64,000 nt of DNA, taken from NCBI RefSeq assembly GCF_005406125.1, contig NZ_BIXZ01000001.1:1-64000 (forward strand), written 5' to 3'. The notes beneath the pieces are model-generated. The model was not told the DNA's origin. It saw only the letters and a list, made by a program, of their open reading frames with translations, and did no database searches. Position 1 is the stretch's first letter. Each line of letters begins with the position of its first letter. Origin of the DNA: Haloarcula mannanilytica (GTDB lineage: Archaea > Halobacteriota > Halobacteria > Halobacteriales > Haloarculaceae). Shown piece after piece: positions 36,401-44,650 of this stretch. The translations under genes and the position numbers were made by a program.

Positions 36401-37028
36401 CCACCGGCTGTACAGCGTGACACCGGCTGGTCGGGACGAGATCAGCGAACACTATCGCCGTGGCGTGGAGTACGGCCACGGCAAGGGTGACCTTGAGGAG
36501 TCGAGCGAACACGTCCTGGCTGTCGAGGTGGGTCGCCGCTATCTCGAGGCCGAGTACCTCGAAGACGACGAGTCGCCCGTCGTTGATGTCGTCCCTTATT
36601 ACGAACCCTCGGCCAACGAAACTGCGACTGTGCCCGCAGCCGCCGCGATGGGGAGTGATTCCGACGATATCGCCGATGCAATCGCCGAGTCCGAGCAGCG
36701 GCGACTGGACGTTGCTGGGCTCGACGCCGATGGATCCGTCGTCGTTGCCGTCGAGGCCGAACGGATCAACAACGACGTGCATCGCGCTGCCCCAGCTGAT
36801 TTCGACAAGATGGCTGCCTGCGACGTTGAGGAGGCGATCTGGGTCGTCATGTCACAGTCGGACGGCCACGACCTCCTCGATATCCTTCGATCGCCCGCCG
36901 ATGGCGAACCACGCGTCGAGAAGTCCTATGCCGAGACAACCCCACCTCAGCAGTTCCGCCTCGATGCACCCGGCTGTACGGCGATCTATCCCGTGTCCTG
37001 GCTCCAGGGAAAGTTACCTGATAAATAA
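33465..37028 (+). CDS. VirD4/TraG-like conjugation coupling ATPase
   Basis: The 1187-residue protein has an acidic N-terminal region, then a P-loop LIGKTGSGKST near residue 405, a Walker B-like NVYLEEAA near residue 670 and a downstream ALRAIRRGEWL segment, as in TraG/VirD4 and HerA-type ATPases. A long C-terminal extension includes a Cys-rich knuckle (CCTGCENRYDTG) and further helical domains. No membrane helix is seen at the N-terminus, unlike classical VirD4, which is typical of haloarchaeal versions. It probably couples DNA or protein substrates to the VirB-like channel encoded at 6.1-12.5 kb. A dedicated leaderless promoter precedes it. Confidence 0.75.
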   Translation: MEADDELPVPVDETRQYIRVTPTDAPLDPHTVEAQFERLHQLKSQEIDSKLWGLLEAPPPTVEVYLVAPQEDTQTIQYYFGIDTPDLHESLERVLRTVFPDSYEFQTVQWAPTLVPDQPATGVQFEGRPDMKQDWQTRLTPLETFHQDSDHVRTPLATVVEAFAATEGPALLQMLIRPKSDWTVERDMYKHALEEGKETWVGKLIGALLGPSDLDQPDRPIPVADRARLEELDERNPRRSFELNIRGLLFDERDRHVADDLATAFSEVSHSCYELSGTVHRDTDAQALRTKVCNREFDPADYETLDTYLPLTSPTSPGIVVDASELGSLCLLDGSALPAEARRQLATTPGERQGLPLPPPEQLQTYRGPGFTIGNPISQDGTVQPDPISLPPSLQPLHIGLIGKTGSGKSTSGTNALCRNHAATDGASIIIEPKGDGMVRSYLRAHYATYGTLENVLYFDCSKVVPAFSFFDIRDDLDAGVARTTAVEETADHYLEILAGIMGPDRFQQAVRSPDIIRYLVKALFDPVNGDDAFSHRDLHSAVRQMHERQSAPAVSDDDLERMLAGVVANRARSFDEIMQGVANRLEKIPMDRRLARVFNHVPQEGDPHFDLEDYLDEDTVIIFDTSGLRSDARQAMTRVILSNLWTALRRRAKRSPDADSYNLVNVYLEEAATVASSDILQELLAQSRSFGCSITLAMQFPEQLRAADENAYRELLNNVSTYVIGNVPIDRRLAERLATTDLSADEIGAVLRAIRRGEWLARLPADFGQPEPRPFRVESLPLPPGHPDSPGETVASETVDDLERSVAERTREQAGLTLGTPSTPDEDETDDGAASPTADRLDSVLPRTNRLPPTVRYDGTVHALCCTGCENRYDTGIEGMKRAISCCSSLDAVDRDDVPICSIQLKLTPDERDASEWSDTQLLFLQAVYNAQQLRYVPLEYDLLSDSMLRLQEYVDIDSEAIQDLRDASLLSHDTDHPHRLYSVTPAGRDEISEHYRRGVEYGHGKGDLEESSEHVLAVEVGRRYLEAEYLEDDESPVVDVVPYYEPSANETATVPAAAAMGSDSDDIADAIAESEQRRLDVAGLDADGSVVVAVEAERINNDVHRAAPADFDKMAACDVEEAIWVVMSQSDGHDLLDILRSPADGEPRVEKSYAETTPPQQFRLDAPGCTAIYPVSWLQGKLPDK

Positions 37029-38098
37029 GGTATATAGTCAGTAGTCGGGAGATCGGGCGCGTTCGCGACGCTGCATCGCAGCTAGGTCTGCTGTGTTCCA
37101 GTCTCTGTCGCCATGGTGAACATTCACTCGTTTGATCCCATCCTAACCGTCGGGAGTAGCTCTCTACTGCCGGTTTTGGACTCTGCCGCTGGGTGTTCGT
37201 TGTTGCGGTGATTTTCATAATCGGCGCTGAGGGCCGCAAGAACACTCCCAGCTACGAGCGCGGGGCTGAACTAGGACGAACTCACCGGTGGACAGGCACT
37301 CTGCTGTCGCCCGGTGGATTCACGATCTGCCTGAAACAGGCGTCTCCCTCCCGATTTGTGTTTTCGACGATCTCCGGGAGTCGCCGCTTCGTCCATACCT
37401 ACTAATCGCCAGACGGGATCCGATTATGACTCGCTCAGGTGGGGTGTTCGACAGCCGATTCAGGCAGGTCGGTAGACAATCTTGCGATCGGATTCCCGCG
37501 TTTCAGGCGTGCTTAGGGGATTATTGTCGGGAACTCGTGTTTCGAAAGGTTTCGTCATAGTCTGAACAAGAGAGGGAATAGAACGTTTCTTGCGGTCTTT
37601 GAAGCCGTTTATGAGGATATACTGGTGTGTTTCGCCGTAGTGTCTTGTTGGTCCAGTTGATCCTTGGCAGCGGATAGTGCTCACTGACGACAGACAAGAC
37701 CTGGGTCAACTGTGGGAGGGCCGTAGTTCGGGGAGAAGGGACGGAAATAAAGGGTAGAATGGCACCGGTGTTGTGGCTTTGGTTCGCGGGACTGATCTAT
37801 CACGAACCACGGCTCGCTGTCGTTCAAGAGAACAATGCTTCCTTGTGGTACCGAAAGACCTCCAATCTTTCAAGCCACGCTCTAGTTGATTCTTACGCTA
37901 CCGGGAGAGCACAACGTTCCCGAACCCACGGCATAGCTGCTAATGTCGTGGGTGGCTGCGGAGACGGTGACTTTCTGGCTGTCCGCACACTGGTTTGTTT
38001 AACCACGTGATCATATAATACATCCAATAAGACTGGTGAGTCAACTCACACAAGGGATTTACTCACACAGCATCTCATCACTACTACGCTGACTGCGA
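37029..38098. other. Gene-poor spacer
   Basis: About 1.07 kb without a recognisable gene. Open frames on both strands are short and mutually overlapping. An inverted repeat with arms CCCACG and CGTGGG lies near 37923-37952, and tandem ACTCACACA repeats occur near 38048-38077. Parts could be worn transposon or RNA sequence, but nothing supports a specific call. Confidence 0.45.
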
Positions 38099-38611
38099 AT
38101 GGTCCTCCCTATTGAGCATTTTATCATCGCCCTCCTTCCCGTTGCAGTCTACGCGCTGCTCCGCGACAGACACCTCCCGTCGCTCCAGTTAGTCGCTGTA
38201 ACGTTTTTCGGCAGCCAGTTTCCGGATTTAATTGACAAGCCTCTGGCTCACGAACTGTATGTGATCCCTTCCGGTCGGGTGTTCATGCACTCGCTGCCGT
38301 TTGCGATTCCACTTTCGATTGTCGTCATCGGATATGCAATCCGGACGAAACGGACCCGGCTCGGAGTGGCGTTTGTGTTCGCCCATATCTCACACCTGGT
38401 GGCCGATAATCAGCAGTTATTCCGGCCCGACCCACACGTCTCTTCGGATTTACTCTGGCCTCTCCAGGCACCTGTCGCTCGACCGATCGTGCCACATTGG
38501 GCAGGTGAAGGTTCGGTGAATCTCCATCTCTGGACAGTATTTTCGATGATCATCATTTCTATGGTAGCGTACATCTTGATGGTTGACCTGAAAACCCAGT
38601 TTGACCTGTAA
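38099..38611 (+). CDS. DUF457-like membrane protein (YdjM family)
   Basis: The 170-residue protein has four or five membrane segments and the conserved polar residues of the membrane-bound metal-dependent hydrolase-like family: the His in MVLPIEHFIIA at the N-terminus, FPDLIDKPLA, PSGRVFMHSLPF and HISHLVAD. These His and Asp residues could bind a metal in the membrane. A clear paralog is encoded at 55402-56004 with the same motifs. Function is unknown in haloarchaea. Confidence 0.7.
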   Translation: MVLPIEHFIIALLPVAVYALLRDRHLPSLQLVAVTFFGSQFPDLIDKPLAHELYVIPSGRVFMHSLPFAIPLSIVVIGYAIRTKRTRLGVAFVFAHISHLVADNQQLFRPDPHVSSDLLWPLQAPVARPIVPHWAGEGSVNLHLWTVFSMIIISMVAYILMVDLKTQFDL

Positions 38612-38830
38612 TTGATTTCGTAACTCACCGGTACACAACTGTGCCAAAGGCGGTGTCGGATGATTGAAACCGACAAACCAGCCAAACACCGCCCCTTGTC
38701 GAGCTCCGGGTGTCCAACCCAGATATCTCCCGCCGCAAGAACGTGTGTGACCGCTGTCGAACCTAGCTAGACCGGTGGCTTGCACAGTCGGCACACTATC
38801 GTCGCTATTTGCTCCATCGGTATCAGCGGT

Positions 38831-39448
38831 TCACTGTTCGATTTCGAGTGGGGCGGTTTCGAATGCCCCTTCGTCAGCCTCGGCGTCGTACTGCTCAATA
38901 GCTGCCCGAACGAGTTCGAAGACGCCTTTCTGGCTCCATCGTGCGGTGTTCAGATGCAGATCGTAGAACGCTAAGTCATCGACATCAACTTCGTAGTATG
39001 ACTGGTAGCGGCCGGCTTCGCCAACCTCCCGGACGCCCATCTCGGCCTTGGTCTCCGCTCGGTTCTCGACACGCTCCTTGCGCACTTCCTCGGGGGCATC
39101 GAGGTAGATCCGCAGGTCAGCACGGTCACCGGCGATTCGTCCGGCGAGGCGGGATTCGAGAATGAACGGCTTGTTCGCCATGCCCCACTCCTCGGCGATC
39201 TCACGGAGACGCCGGTCAAGCGCCCGATCAATCTCGTCTGACTCCTGTGCCGCTGCACTCAGTTGCGTGAGCGTCATGTCCCGGTTCTCGGCGATTTCCC
39301 GGAAGATGTCCCCACCCGAGACGTAGGGACAGTCCATCGACTCTGACAGGCGGTTACACAGTGTTGTCGCACCACAGCCGGGCGGGCCCGAGACTGTGAT
39401 GAAGAGGTTCGTATCGATCAACGGAATCTCGGTGGCTGTCTCGTTCAT
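38831..39448 (-). CDS. Cytidylate-kinase-like protein with altered P-loop
   Basis: The 205-residue protein resembles archaeal (d)CMP kinases throughout: YVSGGDIFREIAENRDMTL, EIDRALDRRLREIA, ILESRLAGRIAGDRADLRIY, LDAPEEVRKERVENR and a final DLHLNTARW. In place of the Walker A GxxxxGK[ST], it reads GPPGCGATT, so the catalytic Lys is Ala. This could reduce or alter phosphate transfer. The ATG at 39448 (MNETATEIPL) is chosen because it begins family-like sequence; the frame is open to 39619 but that part overlaps the tRNA-derived repeats. It lies at the boundary between mosaic and core DNA. Confidence 0.7.
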   Translation of the reverse strand: MNETATEIPLIDTNLFITVSGPPGCGATTLCNRLSESMDCPYVSGGDIFREIAENRDMTLTQLSAAAQESDEIDRALDRRLREIAEEWGMANKPFILESRLAGRIAGDRADLRIYLDAPEEVRKERVENRAETKAEMGVREVGEAGRYQSYYEVDVDDLAFYDLHLNTARWSQKGVFELVRAAIEQYDAEADEGAFETAPLEIEQ

Positions 39449-39580
39449 ACGGATCAAACGGTATTCGATTAAAAAGAAGCCGTGGTTCGATAGCGAGTGA
39501 ATCGCCACGGGCCACCAGTTACGCTGCGTCGTCCAGACAGTCTCATGGACTGCACTACTCACTGCTGTTCGGAGCAAAAC

Positions 39581-39601
39581 AGTTGGGATAGGATTTGAAC
39601 C
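39581..39601 (-). repeat. Diverged copy of the tRNA-Ser 3' end
   Basis: This 21-bp segment matches the 3' end of the intact tRNA-Ser gene at 17 of 21 positions and is preceded by GGAGCAAAAC, as is the intact gene. It may be the oldest of the integration-derived copies. Confidence 0.5.
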
Positions 39602-39701
39602 GGAGCAAGACGGTCGCACTCACTGCGTTCATGCGCTGCGACTTGCAGGGCTCAAATCCTAGTTGACGTATTTGCCGCTCACGAGTTGTTCGTGGCAAAA
39701 T

Positions 39702-39724
39702 ACGGTGGGGCTGGGATTTGAACC
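39702..39724 (-). repeat. Exact partial copy of the tRNA-Ser 3' end
   Basis: The 23 bp here are identical to the T-arm half and acceptor 3' strand of the intact tRNA-Ser at 39827-39849. It has no matching 5' part, so it is not a gene. It is a probable attachment-site copy left by integration at the tRNA. Confidence 0.65.
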
Positions 39725-39828
39725 GAGCCGAGACAGTCCTGCTCGCGTCGCTGTGCAGGCTGTGACTCGTCGGCTTCAAATCGCCAGCGTACACACGTTG
39801 CTCCTCGCGAATATGCTCGGAGCAAAAC

Positions 39829-39911
39829 GGTGGGGCTGGGATTTGAACCCAGGAATCCGTGAGGATACCTGCTTTCAAGGCAGGCGCAATAGGCCGCTCT
39901 GCCACCCCACC
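39829..39911 (-). tRNA. tRNA-Ser(UGA)
   Basis: The 83-nt minus-strand sequence folds as a class II tRNA. The acceptor stem is GGTGGGG/CCCCACC, the D arm begins GCAGAGCGGCC, the anticodon stem-loop is CCTGC-CTTGAAA-GCAGG with anticodon TGA (Ser), followed by a long variable arm and a T arm CTGGG-TTCAAAT-CCCAG. CCA is not encoded. Its 3' end faces the mosaic region, the usual orientation for integration of mobile elements, and two partial copies follow it. Confidence 0.92.
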
Positions 39912-39937
39912 GCAATCGGGCATACTGTGTGGGCCTT

Positions 39938-40687
39938 CTAAGACCTGTCGGTCTCTCGGACCACGGTCGGCGCGCCGTCGTCGATGACACGCACGCCGAG
40001 ATCATCAAGGAATGCCGTCGTCCGTTGTGGCACGACCCGGCCCGCCCGATTCCGAGCACGGAGAAGCGGAACCACGGTCTTGAGATCTGCGCGTGTTTCA
40101 AGCACCGGATTCGACGGGAGAAAGTCCACGTCGAGGCCGGCATCCGCGGCACGCTCGCCGAGGGTTTCGACGGTCGGGATCGCGTAGCTGTCCTCGAAAT
40201 CTATCGGGTCGCCGAAGCCGGCGTAGTAGACGCGACCGCCGTCAGCAGGGCCAAGGACCACGCCGCTGGACCGGAGTTTCATCGCTGCGCTGTCGATGAG
40301 CTGGCGGTTCAACAGCACGGCAGTCGGTTCGACAGCGGCAACAGTCGCTACGTCTTCCCTGTCGAGGAGATGGGTAACGGTGTTGCCGACGCGGCCGGCG
40401 AACGTCGACCCGACCTGCACCTCGAACCGGGCGTTGCTCGGCGAATCGAGGGCGTCCATCACCGGTTCCCGAACCGCGGCTTCGGGATCTACGCCGTCCG
40501 GGACCTGCTCCGACGGGCGGTAGTTCACCAGCAACTCGGCCCCGCTGGACTCCACCGCGCGACAGACATCGAGCAGCATCGCTTCGTACAGCTCGGCAGC
40601 CTCGTCGTCATCCAAGAGGTCGCCTGCGAGGTCCTGTAACACGAACCCCGAAACCGGCGGATCCGCCAGCACAGTTACCGTAGTCAT
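39938..40687 (-). CDS. DUF2064-like nucleotidyl/glycosyltransferase-fold protein
   Basis: The 249-residue protein has an N-terminal MTTVTVLADPP strand and a mid-region (SAAMKLRSSGVVLGPADGGR) that resembles the nucleotide-sugar-transferase-like fold of DUF2064 proteins. Haloarchaeal copies are conserved chromosomal genes of unknown role. The ATG at 40687 (three codons into the longer frame) gives the family-like N-terminus. It runs toward tRNA-Ser on the same strand and is the first core-type gene to the right of the tRNA. Confidence 0.5.
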   Translation of the reverse strand: MTTVTVLADPPVSGFVLQDLAGDLLDDDEAAELYEAMLLDVCRAVESSGAELLVNYRPSEQVPDGVDPEAAVREPVMDALDSPSNARFEVQVGSTFAGRVGNTVTHLLDREDVATVAAVEPTAVLLNRQLIDSAAMKLRSSGVVLGPADGGRVYYAGFGDPIDFEDSYAIPTVETLGERAADAGLDVDFLPSNPVLETRADLKTVVPLLRARNRAGRVVPQRTTAFLDDLGVRVIDDGAPTVVRETDRS

Positions 40688-40788
40688 ACTCACCACTCGG
40701 CCCGACGGTGGTTAGTCGCTTGCGTTCCGACCCAACGACCGAACAGTTATAAGATGTGAGTAATACTTGATAACTAAGAAGAAACTAC

Positions 40789-41331
40789 ATGGAATCAGCC
40801 CAGACCTACAGATGCGACGGATGTGGGTCGGAGTATCGAGTCCTCGGCGATCCACAGCCGAAAGTCGTCTGCCGGAACTGTGACCGAGAGGCTACGCTGT
40901 GCGGGACGGCGGCGGCCCAGCGAGCGTACCACGTCGGCTACACGCGGTATCGGGAGGCACGACGGCAACTCTCGGACGCGCTCTCGACAGTCGAAGATGG
41001 GGAGATGACGCTCGCCCGCGGGAGTTTCGACAACGCGGCGACCGACTTCGAAGCGAGCGTCGAGGAGTTCACGACGGCAGTCCGTGAAGCCGAGGACGAT
41101 ACACTGGCCGACCAGGCGGAACAGGCGCGCAAGAAGGCGACCTGTCTCTGGCAGGCCGCCGAGTGGCTCAGTGGCATGACCTTCGCCAGCGAGCAGGGGG
41201 AGACTGACCAGGCGACGACGTATCGCCAGGACGCCGAAAACAGATTACAGGCCGCCAGAGAGTACGGAACGGTGCCGCGCCCGGACGAAGTGCTTCAGAC
41301 CGCTGAGGTCGAAATCCAGTCTGAGGCCTGA
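40789..41331 (+). CDS. Zinc-ribbon and coiled-coil protein
   Basis: The 180-residue protein begins with a zinc ribbon (CDGCGSEYRVL and CRNCDREATLCG) followed by a helical region (residues about 45-165) rich in Ala, Glu and Arg, resembling a coiled coil or TPR-like bundle. Family resemblance is to conserved haloarchaeal proteins of unknown function. It is transcribed divergently from the DUF2064-like gene. No function can be assigned. Confidence 0.55.
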   Translation: MESAQTYRCDGCGSEYRVLGDPQPKVVCRNCDREATLCGTAAAQRAYHVGYTRYREARRQLSDALSTVEDGEMTLARGSFDNAATDFEASVEEFTTAVREAEDDTLADQAEQARKKATCLWQAAEWLSGMTFASEQGETDQATTYRQDAENRLQAAREYGTVPRPDEVLQTAEVEIQSEA

Positions 41332-41958
41332 CTACCGACCGCGGCGACCCTTCGTCTGTCGGTAGTCCTGTCCGAGCGTCTCGCTGAAGTGGTCCAGGAA
41401 CGCCGTTCGTTCCTCGTCGGTCTGTTCGGCCGGTGGAATCATCGGGAGAATTTCGAATCCGCGACCCCGAATCGTCGTCGCGTGTCGCTCCTCGATATCC
41501 AGTTCGTCCTCGCTCATCGTCGTGTACTCGAAGGCCAGTTCCTCGAGTGGGCGCTGCCCGACCGGCAGCAGGATTTCGGGGTTAATCATCCGTATCTCGC
41601 TGTTGAGATACGGCTCGCAGTTGATAACCTCCTCGTCGGTCGCCACCCTGTCGGGATGGCGACAGCGGGTCACGTAGGTCAGGAAAGTGTTCTCCAGCTG
41701 CGGTCGCTCTGCGTCCGGGTCCGCGCACATGTCGACCGCGGCGAGGATGTCGAGCAGTTCGCGCTCCTGGTCGCCGGTGAAGGGGATGCCGGACGCATCG
41801 GAACCAGCCGCGGGCGAGTTGCCGAGGACGATGAACTCAGCGCCCACGTCGCCGTAACCGTGGACGACGTTCTCGCGCGTCTCACACAGCGCGGGACAGT
41901 TCTGGCACGCCTCGTCCATCCCGAACGGGTTCGACCTGGACTCCTGTTCGGCGTCCAT
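41332..41958 (-). CDS. Uracil-DNA glycosylase-family protein (Fe-S type)
   Basis: The 208-residue protein resembles haloarchaeal uracil-DNA glycosylases. CQNCPALCETR near the N-terminus supplies two cluster Cys residues, LGNSPAAGSDASGIPF is the uracil-pocket motif, and RCRHP with the later INCEPYLNSEI supply two more Cys residues for a 4Fe-4S cluster; LLPVGQRPLEEL is also typical. It removes uracil from DNA. The ATG at 41958 is 1 bp past the aroC stop; the open frame extends back to 42744, but that part is the shadow of aroC. Confidence 0.8.
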   Translation of the reverse strand: MDAEQESRSNPFGMDEACQNCPALCETRENVVHGYGDVGAEFIVLGNSPAAGSDASGIPFTGDQERELLDILAAVDMCADPDAERPQLENTFLTYVTRCRHPDRVATDEEVINCEPYLNSEIRMINPEILLPVGQRPLEELAFEYTTMSEDELDIEERHATTIRGRGFEILPMIPPAEQTDEERTAFLDHFSETLGQDYRQTKGRRGR

Positions 41959-41959
41959 C

Positions 41960-43159
41960 TTACTCCTCGTCGACGGTCTTTGCGTGGGTATCCGCGTCCT
42001 CGGGGTCGTTCTGCGGGCTGGACGGGTGGTAGTCTGTATTGTACTCGCCCGGCCGGTCGTCGAGCCGGTCTGGGTTGATGCGGCCGCCAAGCAGCATGAA
42101 ATCCAGAACCGTGCAGGCCAGCATGGCCTCGACGACCGGGACCGCTCGCGGCGGCAGCACCGGGTCGTGGCGGCCGGTGACGGTAATCTCCTTCTCCTCG
42201 CGGGTCTCCCAGTCGACCGTCTTCTGGGTTTTGGGTATCGAGACGGGTGCGTGCCAAGAGACTTCCCCGTAGATGGGTTGGCCGGTCGTGATACCGCCCT
42301 GAATGCCGCCGTGGTCGTTGCCCACGGGCGTCGGGTGGCCGTCCTCGTCGAACTCCCAGTTCTCGGTGTACTCGCTGCCCTTGGTCGTCCGGGCTTCGCG
42401 GCCAATGCCGTACTCGAAGTCGTTGACGGCCGGGATGGAGTACATCGCCTGGCCGAGCCGGGACGGGAAGCTATCGAACCGCGGCGCGCCGAGACCCGAC
42501 GGGACGCCGCGACACTCGAAGTAAATCGCGCCGCCGATGGAGTCGCCTTCCGTCTGGTGCTGGTCGGCCACCTCGCGCATCTCCTCGGCGGCCTCGGGGT
42601 CGGCACAGCGGACCTCGTTTTCCTCGCTGTGTTCGAGCATGTCCTCGAAAGTGACCGGTCCCGACTCGACATCGCCGATCTGGCAGACGTGGGCTTTGAT
42701 CTGGATATCGTAGTCGGACTGTTCAAGAACCTGTTTGGCGACACCGCCGGCGGCGACCCAGTTCACTGTCTCGCGGGCGGAGGAGCGGCCACCGCCGCCC
42801 CAGTTCCGGGTCCCGAACTTCGCAGAGTAGGTGTAGTCCCCGTGGGACGGTCGCGGAGCCGTGATGAACGGCTCGTACTTGCCCGAGCGGGCATCCTTGT
42901 TCTGGATGACCATCCCGATCGGCGTCCCTGTGGTGTAGCCGTCCTGAATCCCGGAGTTGATCGATACCTTATCGGGTTCGCCCCGGGAAGTGGTAATCAT
43001 CGACTGGCCGGGTTTGCGCCGGTCAAGGTCTTTCTGTATCTCCTCCTCGGAGAGTTCGACGCCCGCTGGAACGCCGGAGACGGTACAGCCCATCGCCTCC
43101 CCGTGAGACTCGCCGTAGGTCGTCATGCGGAACAGACGACCGAACTCGTTGCCGTTCAT
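41960..43159 (-). CDS. aroC: Chorismate synthase
   Basis: The 399-residue enzyme converts EPSP to chorismate, the last common step of aromatic biosynthesis, using reduced FMN. It shows the family hallmarks: GRLFRMTTYGESHG at the N-terminus, RRKPGQSMITTSR, a GTRNWGGGGRSSARET segment and VGNDHGGIQGG. Length is typical. It lies between aroA and the uracil-DNA glycosylase gene on the same strand, 96 bp after aroA. This is a core chromosomal cluster. Confidence 0.95.
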   Translation of the reverse strand: MNGNEFGRLFRMTTYGESHGEAMGCTVSGVPAGVELSEEEIQKDLDRRKPGQSMITTSRGEPDKVSINSGIQDGYTTGTPIGMVIQNKDARSGKYEPFITAPRPSHGDYTYSAKFGTRNWGGGGRSSARETVNWVAAGGVAKQVLEQSDYDIQIKAHVCQIGDVESGPVTFEDMLEHSEENEVRCADPEAAEEMREVADQHQTEGDSIGGAIYFECRGVPSGLGAPRFDSFPSRLGQAMYSIPAVNDFEYGIGREARTTKGSEYTENWEFDEDGHPTPVGNDHGGIQGGITTGQPIYGEVSWHAPVSIPKTQKTVDWETREEKEITVTGRHDPVLPPRAVPVVEAMLACTVLDFMLLGGRINPDRLDDRPGEYNTDYHPSSPQNDPEDADTHAKTVDEE

Positions 43160-43255
43160 TACAGTGGTGTCGGGGGCGGGGGCATTTGAACCTTGTAGAT
43201 GTGGCTGATCCCAATCCCGGCTACTGGCGGCGATAGCGTCGGTGTTGCCGCCGTC

Positions 43256-44545
43256 CTACCGGTCGACAGCAGCGCCGAGTGACTCCAGCACGTCGAAGAA
43301 GTTCGGGAAGGACACGTCGACGTGTTCCGCGCCGGCCACCGTCGTCTCGCCGTCGGCGACCAGACCCGCGACGGCCAGCGACATGATGATGCGGTGGTCC
43401 GCACGGCCCTCGACGGTCGTCCCGACGAGGTCGCTGTCTTCGCCGTAGACGATGAGTTCGTCCTGTTTCTCCTCGACCTCTGCGCCCATCTTGGTGAGTT
43501 CTTCCGCCATCGCGCTCACGCGGTCGGTCTCCTTGTACCGGACGTGTTCGGCGTCGGTAATCCGCGTGACGCCGTCGGCGGCCGCTCCCAGTGTGGCGAT
43601 GGTCGGCAGGAGGTCCGGCGTGTCCTCGACGCCGACCTCGATACCCGTCAGCGCGGACTGCGAGACAGCAATCTCCCCGCTTTCCTCGTTCCAGTCGAGG
43701 TCGGCCCCCATCCGGTCGAGAATATCGACGATTGCGGCGTCGCCTTGGGCGCTGGGGAACGCCGACGTGACGCGCAGGCCGTCTTCGGCGGCGAGCGCAC
43801 CCGCGGCGAGCAGGTAACTCATCGACGAGAAGTCCCCGGGGACGTTGTAGTCGCCGCCTTCGGGCGCGTAGGACTGGCCGCCGTCGACAGTGAATCCGGC
43901 GTCGGTCTTCTCGGCCTCAACGCCGAAGTCGTCCAGCACTTCCAGCGTGATGTCGACGTACGGCGAGGACTTCAGTTCGGTCGTCAGGTCGATGTCGATG
44001 CCCGCCGGCGAGACGGCTCCGGCCATCAGCAGTGCGGTGATGTACTGCGAGGACACGTCCCCCGGAATTTCGACTGCACCGCCGTCGACGCCGCCACCAA
44101 CCACGAGCGGGGCCTGCCCGTTCCGGCGGGTCGACTCGGCGTCGCCGTCCAGTTGGTCGATGGCATCGAGCAGCGGTCCCTGCGGGCGCGACCGGAGGGA
44201 TTCGTCACCAGTGAGCACCGTGAGGTTGTCCTGCAGCGCTGCGGTGGCGGTGACCAGTCGCATCGTCGTCCCGCTGTTGGCACAGTCGATGATGTCATCG
44301 GGGGTGTCCGGCAGGCCGTCGAAGCCCGTCACCTCGGCCGTCGAACCGTCCTCGGCCAGCGAGACGCTGCCGCCGTAGGCCTCGACTGCTCGCATCGTCG
44401 CCTTTGTGTCCGCGCTCACGAGCGGATCACGGACGACTGCGCCGTCGGCGTAGCCCGCGGCCAGCACCGCCCGGTGCGTGTAGCTCTTCGAGGGTGGGGC
44501 TTGTGCTGTCCCCTCAACTGTCGACTCCGCGATAGTGATGTCCAT
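43256..44545 (-). CDS. aroA: 5-enolpyruvylshikimate-3-phosphate synthase
   Basis: The 429-residue enzyme joins shikimate 3-phosphate and PEP to give EPSP, the substrate of the next gene's product. Signatures include [48 protein letters not shown] and [15 protein letters not shown]. The ATG at 44545 (MDITIAEST) starts the family alignment; a longer frame from 44572 adds nine unrelated residues. It is upstream of aroC on the same strand, forming a shikimate cluster. Confidence 0.95.
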   Translation of the reverse strand: MDITIAESTVEGTAQAPPSKSYTHRAVLAAGYADGAVVRDPLVSADTKATMRAVEAYGGSVSLAEDGSTAEVTGFDGLPDTPDDIIDCANSGTTMRLVTATAALQDNLTVLTGDESLRSRPQGPLLDAIDQLDGDAESTRRNGQAPLVVGGGVDGGAVEIPGDVSSQYITALLMAGAVSPAGIDIDLTTELKSSPYVDITLEVLDDFGVEAEKTDAGFTVDGGQSYAPEGGDYNVPGDFSSMSYLLAAGALAAEDGLRVTSAFPSAQGDAAIVDILDRMGADLDWNEESGEIAVSQSALTGIEVGVEDTPDLLPTIATLGAAADGVTRITDAEHVRYKETDRVSAMAEELTKMGAEVEEKQDELIVYGEDSDLVGTTVEGRADHRIIMSLAVAGLVADGETTVAGAEHVDVSFPNFFDVLESLGAAVDR

Positions 44546-44650
44546 GCCCGGTCGGTAGCGGGCGTTCGACAAGAGGCTACCGCTCTCGGGGACTCGCCCG
44601 CTGCCAGCGTTGGGAACAACGACCTTGTGGCTGGCAGTGGTACCGCCGCT

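Noticed and set aside
37759-38010. Plus-strand 83-residue frame in the long spacer
   Set aside because: No family resemblance, and the opposite strand is equally open; possibly relic DNA.
38612-38830. Possible TnpB-like relic on the minus strand
   Set aside because: Some Gly/Cys-rich translation looked transposase-like, but no diagnostic motif could be confirmed.
41959-42744. Upstream extension of the uracil-DNA glycosylase frame
   Set aside because: It is the antisense-free alternate frame within aroC, rich in Arg/Pro/Thr, a typical shadow in GC-rich DNA; the glycosylase begins at 41958.
43322-44650. Plus-strand open frame ahead of the SDR gene
   Set aside because: It is entirely antisense to aroA; the real SDR start is at 44651.
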